A stretch of 10,505 bases of DNA from Chthoniobacterales bacterium (GTDB taxonomy: Bacteria; Verrucomicrobiota; Verrucomicrobiia; Chthoniobacterales; UBA10450). The position numbers were made by a program, and so were the translations under genes. The notes beneath the pieces were generated by a model. The model ran no database searches and had not been told where the DNA came from. It worked only from the letters and a program-made list of their open reading frames with translations. Below, in pieces: positions 6,465 through 10,505 of this stretch. Positions within the stretch are counted from its first letter, which is position 1. Each line of letters opens with the position of its first letter. The stretch is taken from positions 1 through 10,505 of the forward strand of contig JACCXA010000300.1 of NCBI GenBank assembly GCA_013697365.1. Direction: 5' to 3'.

Positions 6465-8884
6465 TCGCCGATCTCCAATACGCGTTGCGCATGTTGTTGA
6501 AAGCGCCCGCCTTTACCGCGATCGCAGTCATCACCCTCGCCCTCGGGATTGGAGCAAACAGCGCGATCTTCAGCGTGATCGACACCGTGCTCCTGCGGCC
6601 ACTGCCCTTTAAAGATCCCGATCGCCTCGTGATGGTTTGGGGCGGTTCGTCGCGTGAGGGTAAGATCGACAGCAACCATTCATTCCCCGACTACGCGGAT
6701 CTGCGCGATCAAACCCAGAGCTTCAGCGCGATGGCGGCATTCGCCCGGAATCGCAGCGTCCTCAATCACGGCGATGAGTCGCAGGGTCTGGTTGGGGTCA
6801 CGATTTCATCCGAGATCTTCGATGTCCTCGGCGTCGCGCCCTTCCTTGGCCGAGCCTACACGCGCGACGAGGATAAGCCCGGCGCGCCGCCGGTGGTGGT
6901 GCTGAGTTATTCGCTCTGGCAAAGAGCTTTCGCGGGTGCTCCCGAAATCGTGGGTCGCGAAATCACGCTGGCCTCCAAACCATACACGGTCGTCGGCATC
7001 ATGCCGGCCGGCTGGAAATTTCCGGTCGATAGCGACACGATCGATTTCGTGCTGCCGCTCCAGCCGGCGAGCACCGCCGAGCTGGATCGACGCGGCAACC
7101 ATTTTCTCTCGGTCGTCGGACGGCTCAAGCCGGGCATCTCGACGCAACAGGCAAACGCGGAATTGACCACGATCCTGGCCCGCCTCAGGCAACAGTACCC
7201 CGACACGAACTTGAACTGGGACGCCGTCTCGGTTGTCCCGCTTCACGCCGATCTCGTGGGCAATCTCCGGCCGGCCTTGTTGATTCTGCTTGGCGCCGTC
7301 GTGCTCGTGCTTTTGATCGCCTGCGCCAACGTGGCCAATCTGCTTCTCGCCCGCGCGGCCGCCCGCACGCGCGAAATTGCGATCCGAACCGCCCTTGGAG
7401 CGAGCCGCCTGCGGATCGTGCGGCAGTTGTTGTGCGAGAGTCTCCTCCTCGCGGTGCTCGGCGCTCTCGGCGGATTGCTCCTGGCCTGGTGGGGTGTCGA
7501 CGTGCTGAGCGCGATCGGTCCGCGCAGCCTCCGGCGTCTCGGCCACCTGAGCGTCAACAGCACCGTCTGCGCATTCACTCTCGGCATTGCTGTCTTGAGC
7601 ACGATGTTTTTCGGTCTGGTTCCCGCGCTTCAGGTTTCGCGCTCGAGGGTGAATGAATCACTGCAGCAAGGCTCGAAAGGTTCGACGGGTGGCCTCCACA
7701 CCGGTCGCCTGCGCGCTCTGCTCATCGTCTTCCAGATCGCTCTTTCGCTTTTGTTGCTCACTGCCGCGGGCCTTTTGATTAAGAGCTTCTTCACTCTTCG
7801 CAGCACCGATCCTGGCTTCGATCCGGAGCGGGTGGTGGCGGCGTCGCTCTCGTTGCCTCGCGCGAAGTACCCAGAACCGGATCAGCAGATGCGTGCACTT
7901 GATCAAGTTGTATCCAAGTTAGCCTTGCTTCCGGGGGTGGAAGCCGTCGGAGGAGTCGATGCGCTGCCGCTGAGCGGGAGCATTCGCGTTTCATCGTTCA
8001 CGATCAGCGGGGCGGCTCCTGTGCCCGAGGGCGATCATCCTGGGGCCGGCCATGTGGTCGTGACGGGCGATTACTTCCGCGCGATGAGCATCCCGCTTCT
8101 GAGTGGTCGGGCCTTCGACCGTCGCGAGACGAGCGATTCCCCGCCCGTTATCATGGTCAATGAAGCGTTCGCCCGGAAATTTTTCCCGGACCGCAATCCG
8201 GTCGGTCTGCACGTCCTGCTCGATCGGGATGTGGAAGCGCCGCCGTGTGAAGTGATCGGAGTCGTGGCGAATTCTCGGCATGATTCCCTTGATGCGGCGC
8301 CGGACCCCGAATTTTATCTTCCCCTCACACAACAACCAACTGGCCGGCTCGACCTGGTCTTAAAGACGACGTCGAGCCCTCTATCCGGACTCGACGCGTC
8401 CGTTAGGAAAGCCGTCCGGGAGGTGGATAAAGATCTGTTTATCCCGCTGCTGCGGCCGATGGAGTTTTACCTTTCCATTCAGCTTGCGCAGCCACGGTTC
8501 AATATGCTTTTGCTCGCCGTTTTCGGCGGGGTGGCGATGATCCTGGCTGCGATCGGGATCTATGGCGTGATTGCGTTCAGTGTTGCGCAACGCACCCGCG
8601 AGATCGGCATCCGCATGGCCCTGGGCGCGCAACGCGGACAAATGCTCGGCATGATGCTGCGGCAAAGTCTCACCTTCGTCGTGATCGGCCTGGCCTTTGG
8701 ATTGCTCGCGTCGATCGCCGCGACCCGGTTACTCCAGGCGCTACTGTACGGCGTGGGCGCTAATGATTTCACGACCTACGCAGCGGTTGTCGGGCTTCTC
8801 GGCGGGGCTGCCGTGCTCGCTAGTTACATCCCGGCGCGCCGCGCCATGCGGGTCGATCCGATGGTGGCGCTCCGCTATGAGTAG
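6461..8884 (+). CDS. ADOP-type MacB/FtsX ABC transporter permease (807 aa), paralogue B
   Basis: Complete duplicated orphan permease with the same order of parts as its upstream neighbour: start MIADLQYALRMLLKAP, first helix, MacB-like periplasmic core, three helices with REIAIRTALGAS near 304-315, second-half helix (LLIVFQIALSLLLLTAAGL), second periplasmic core, and three helices with REIGIRMALGAQ near 713-724, ending PARRAMRVDPMVALRYE. It carries no ATPase. No Shine-Dalgarno sequence precedes ATG 6461 (bases GCCCAGACCT), so it may depend on reinitiation from the short frame that ends at its start. Its last codons (TATGAGTAG) contain the start of the exported protein that follows. Differences from paralogue A are densest in the periplasmic parts, where substrate or partner contacts would be expected; its target is unknown. 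Confidence 0.93.
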   Translation: MIADLQYALRMLLKAPAFTAIAVITLALGIGANSAIFSVIDTVLLRPLPFKDPDRLVMVWGGSSREGKIDSNHSFPDYADLRDQTQSFSAMAAFARNRSVLNHGDESQGLVGVTISSEIFDVLGVAPFLGRAYTRDEDKPGAPPVVVLSYSLWQRAFAGAPEIVGREITLASKPYTVVGIMPAGWKFPVDSDTIDFVLPLQPASTAELDRRGNHFLSVVGRLKPGISTQQANAELTTILARLRQQYPDTNLNWDAVSVVPLHADLVGNLRPALLILLGAVVLVLLIACANVANLLLARAAARTREIAIRTALGASRLRIVRQLLCESLLLAVLGALGGLLLAWWGVDVLSAIGPRSLRRLGHLSVNSTVCAFTLGIAVLSTMFFGLVPALQVSRSRVNESLQQGSKGSTGGLHTGRLRALLIVFQIALSLLLLTAAGLLIKSFFTLRSTDPGFDPERVVAASLSLPRAKYPEPDQQMRALDQVVSKLALLPGVEAVGGVDALPLSGSIRVSSFTISGAAPVPEGDHPGAGHVVVTGDYFRAMSIPLLSGRAFDRRETSDSPPVIMVNEAFARKFFPDRNPVGLHVLLDRDVEAPPCEVIGVVANSRHDSLDAAPDPEFYLPLTQQPTGRLDLVLKTTSSPLSGLDASVRKAVREVDKDLFIPLLRPMEFYLSIQLAQPRFNMLLLAVFGGVAMILAAIGIYGVIAFSVAQRTREIGIRMALGAQRGQMLGMMLRQSLTFVVIGLAFGLLASIAATRLLQALLYGVGANDFTTYAAVVGLLGGAAVLASYIPARRAMRVDPMVALRYE
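8863..8884 (+). promoter_or_regulatory. start signal embedded in permease C-terminus (GGTGG-N9-ATGA)
   Basis: GGTGG at 8863-8867 lies 9 bases before ATG 8877, which overlaps the permease end as ATGAGTAG. The spacing and layout are identical to those at 2762-2783. This fixes 8877 as the likely start of the following gene, because it is followed directly by a good signal peptide; the longer in-frame opening back to 8697 would run through permease coding sequence. Confidence 0.5.
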
Positions 8885-9710
8885 CGGAAGGGAAAGGATA
8901 ACGCTGGGGCGAATCGCGGTGCCTGGAGCGATGGTGCTCGCATTTGCGTGTTCTGTTGTCGCCACCAGGTCAGCGCGGGCTGATATCCTTCAGGAAACGT
9001 GGGAGGAAACCTATCCGGTCAGCGCCACGGTCACGCTGCACGTGCGCAACGGAGATGGCCGGATCTACATCTACGGCTCGGAGGAGAACGAGATGAAGGT
9101 CACGGCCGTCAAGCGGGCCTTCACGAAGGCGCGCCTCGACGTGATTGCCATCCGCGTGGCCCTGACCGGCGACACCGCGACCGGCGGCGACATCGCGACC
9201 ATCGAAACGATCATCCCGCCACTTTCGCCCGGCGGCGGTCTGACCCAGGACCGCTCCGGGACGGTGGAGTACACCATTATTGTCCCGCAGAATTGCAGCG
9301 TGGCGCAGTCTGATCTGGCGAAGGGCGAAATCCTGATTGAGGGGATGCGCGGCGCTTCGGTCAACGCGACGCTCGGTCGCGGGCGCCTGCTCGCTCGGAA
9401 TTGCTTCAGCCCCACCAAGCTTTCGGTGAGTGAGGGAGGAATGGATATTTTTTTCACCTGGTGGGAAGAGCAGCCCTTTTCGCTTCAGGGGGAGATCAGC
9501 GACGGCGATCTGCGGGTGGGACTACCGGAGGAGGCGTCTCTCCGGTTGGAGGCAGGGAGTTCGCGCGGTCGCGTCCTGAATCTCTTCGCGGAAGAAGGCG
9601 CGGAAAACGGCGAAGCGCAGGAATTGCGAACCACGTTCGGCAGTGGCGGTCCGGGAGAAATGACCCTGCGCGCCGGGACCGGCAACATCCGGATCGAGAA
9701 AGCTTTTTAG
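8877..9710 (+). CDS. exported DUF4097-like beta-strand repeat protein
   Basis: A 277-aa protein with a clear Sec signal peptide: basic n-region (RERITLGR), hydrophobic core at about 13-29 and ARA cleavage site at 33-35 before DILQE. The mature part is a run of short beta strands with Gly-rich turns: VRNGDGRIYIYG (57-68), a strand pair at about 88-113, GTVEYTIIVP (128-137), KGEILIEGMRGASVNATLGRG (149-169), ISDGDLRVGLP (207-217) and the ending GTGNIRIEKAF. This is the pattern of DUF4097/DUF2807 'putative adhesin' beta-helix proteins, which are secreted or surface-exposed and of unknown biochemical role. It overlaps the upstream permease by 8 bases and ends the + strand operon, so it is probably made together with that permease and may act with it outside the inner membrane. 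The family assignment rests on pattern only. Confidence 0.8.
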   Translation: MSSGRERITLGRIAVPGAMVLAFACSVVATRSARADILQETWEETYPVSATVTLHVRNGDGRIYIYGSEENEMKVTAVKRAFTKARLDVIAIRVALTGDTATGGDIATIETIIPPLSPGGGLTQDRSGTVEYTIIVPQNCSVAQSDLAKGEILIEGMRGASVNATLGRGRLLARNCFSPTKLSVSEGGMDIFFTWWEEQPFSLQGEISDGDLRVGLPEEASLRLEAGSSRGRVLNLFAEEGAENGEAQELRTTFGSGGPGEMTLRAGTGNIRIEKAF

Positions 9711-9805
9711 AACGCAGAGCGGTCGCCTGGGGCTAGCTGTTTTTTTGTCGCCGACAATCACCGAACCGTCACACTGGACTAACCGCACGCGCGAAAGCGC
9801 GGCGA
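9711..9805. other. intergenic gap between convergent genes
   Basis: This 95-base gap separates the converging genes. It contains a run of seven T (9740-9746), a short inverted repeat TTGTC/GACAA (9745-9749 with 9753-9757) and a 5-bp GC hairpin with a GAAA loop (9788-9792 with 9797-9801). The GC hairpin lies just past the end of the - strand gene but is followed by no T run on that strand. No coding sequence is apparent. Confidence 0.6.
9715..9746 (+). terminator. weak candidate Rho-independent terminator of the + strand operon
   Basis: CAGAGC (9715-9720) can pair with GCT and CTG (9732-9734, 9737-9739) around a 2-base bulge, and the structure is followed directly by seven T (9740-9746). The position, just after the last + strand gene, is right. 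The stem is short and bulged and the loop is long, so efficiency is doubtful. Confidence 0.35.
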
Positions 9806-10505
9806 TCACTTCAACTCGCGGGCGCGGAGCGCCTCGAGCGCGCGGTGATCGTCCTCTGCTTTCTGGAGAAGGCCGAGCTTTACATAGGACTCTTCCCGTT
9901 TGCGGAGGGCGGCCGCGGTCTGATTGATGCCCAGTGCTCGCGTGAGTGATTCAACCGCGGCCAAAAAATCGCCGCGTCCCATTTCGAGCTCGCCACGGTA
10001 ATGCCATGCGGTCGAGAAATTCACGTCCAGTTCCGTGGCTCGCCTGATCGCGTCGAAAGCTTCCTCGGTGCGGCCCAGTTTCATCAAAGCATAACTTCGT
10101 TCCGCCGCGGCTCCGGCGGAATTGGAGTCGTGTTCCAAGGCCGTGTCCACATCGTGCAGCGCGAGCAGGGGCTGGCCGATCTCGTTGAGCTGCCACGCGC
10201 GCGCGACATACAGTTCCGCGTTGGTGCGCTCGACCGAGATTTCGGCATCGAGACGGCTGATTGTTTCCAGAAATTCGGGCGTGAGCGCCTGCAAACGCAG
10301 TCTCTCATCCACCTGGAGTGCCTTGCACTCTGCCGCGCGCCGAAGCTCGATCAGTGAGATCGCGCGAAATAATTGCGGGCGCACCGCCCATGGAGCCAGC
10401 TTGGCGGCAACTTCGCTCTCGGTAAGGGCCAGCTCGGGATCTTCGCTGCGCAGAAAGAGAAGCGCACGGTCGCCGAGCAATTGATCGTCCGCTGGGGCGC
10501 GCGCG
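9806..10505 (-). CDS. TPR-repeat protein, C-terminal part (5' end outside window)
   Basis: The frame is open from the right edge of the window to TGA at 9808-9806, giving 232 visible residues. A TTG at 10480 could serve as a start, but the frame continues upstream without a stop and with similar composition (APADDQLLGD), so the gene most likely begins outside. Four consecutive 34-residue tetratricopeptide repeats are visible at about 95-128, 129-162, 163-196 and 197-230. They have the usual small/aromatic pattern (AWQLNEIGQPLLAL, SYALMKLGRTEEAF, WHYRGELEMGRGDFLAA). An earlier helical part (1-90) resembles a degenerate repeat. TPR domains bind protein partners; no enzymatic domain is visible here, though one could lie in the missing N-terminus. 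It is convergent with the permease operon, so there is no sign of co-regulation. Confidence 0.85.
   Translation of the reverse strand, partial: ARAPADDQLLGDRALLFLRSEDPELALTESEVAAKLAPWAVRPQLFRAISLIELRRAAECKALQVDERLRLQALTPEFLETISRLDAEISVERTNAELYVARAWQLNEIGQPLLALHDVDTALEHDSNSAGAAAERSYALMKLGRTEEAFDAIRRATELDVNFSTAWHYRGELEMGRGDFLAAVESLTRALGINQTAAALRKREESYVKLGLLQKAEDDHRALEALRARELK

Larger units (their letters stand above)
3980..8884 (+). repeat. tandem paralogue pair of permease genes
   Basis: The genes at 3980-6415 and 6461-8884 align end to end in protein, with roughly two thirds of residues identical by eye. They share stretches of near-identical DNA, for example around 4050-4100 with 6535-6585 and in their final 57 bases. 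They are most simply explained as a tandem duplication within this array. The divergence is spread over the whole length, so the duplication is not recent. Confidence 0.7.

Noticed and set aside
8697..8876. Longer start for the DUF4097-like protein
   Set aside because: This part is an out-of-frame reading of the upstream permease; ATG 8877 is followed directly by a convincing signal peptide.
9788..9801. GAAA-loop GC hairpin as a terminator of the - strand TPR gene
   Set aside because: The stem is only 5 bp and no T run follows it on the - strand.

Overview
The window is GC-rich, densely coding DNA. It is dominated by tandem 'orphan' permeases of the MacB/FtsX superfamily, the architecture known as ADOP (acidobacterial duplicated orphan permease): two MacB-periplasmic-core plus FtsX halves in one chain of about 810 residues with no attached ATPase. 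Families of this kind are abundant in soil Acidobacteriota and also occur in Verrucomicrobiota and some other soil phyla. The genome is therefore probably from a soil bacterium of that sort; the sequence alone does not fix the phylum. No ATPase, tRNA, rRNA, CRISPR array, transposase or phage gene is visible.

Layout on the + strand: (1) bases 1-155, the C-terminal end of one ADOP permease; (2) 156-335, a gap rich in inverted repeats; (3) 336-2783, a complete ADOP permease of 815 aa; (4) 2776-3915, an exported beta-lactamase-like serine hydrolase that overlaps the permease by 8 bases; (5) 3980-6415 and 6461-8884, two further complete ADOP permeases (811 and 807 aa) that are close paralogues of each other; (6) 8877-9710, an exported beta-strand-rich protein resembling DUF4097, again overlapping its upstream permease by 8 bases. 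On the - strand, a TPR-repeat protein (9806 to the right edge) runs convergently, with a 95-base gap between the two ends.

The most unusual feature is the way the + strand genes are joined. In all four permeases the last codons (Tyr/His-Glu-stop) contain an ATGA, with a GGTGG exactly 9 bases upstream. Twice this ATG is the start of an exported protein. In each of the three places where a real gap exists, an ATG overlapping the upstream stop opens a short frame (63, 23 and 18 codons) that stays open and ends exactly at the ATGA of the next permease. From base 148 to 8884 there is thus an unbroken chain of stop/start overlaps. This would let translation pass along the whole operon and may explain why two permease starts have no Shine-Dalgarno sequence. 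It is an inference from the sequence and could in part be chance.

Functionally, the permeases probably sit in the inner membrane and would need a separately encoded MacB/LolD-type ATPase. The two exported proteins are encoded as translationally linked partners and may act in the same envelope process, but no substrate can be read from the sequence.
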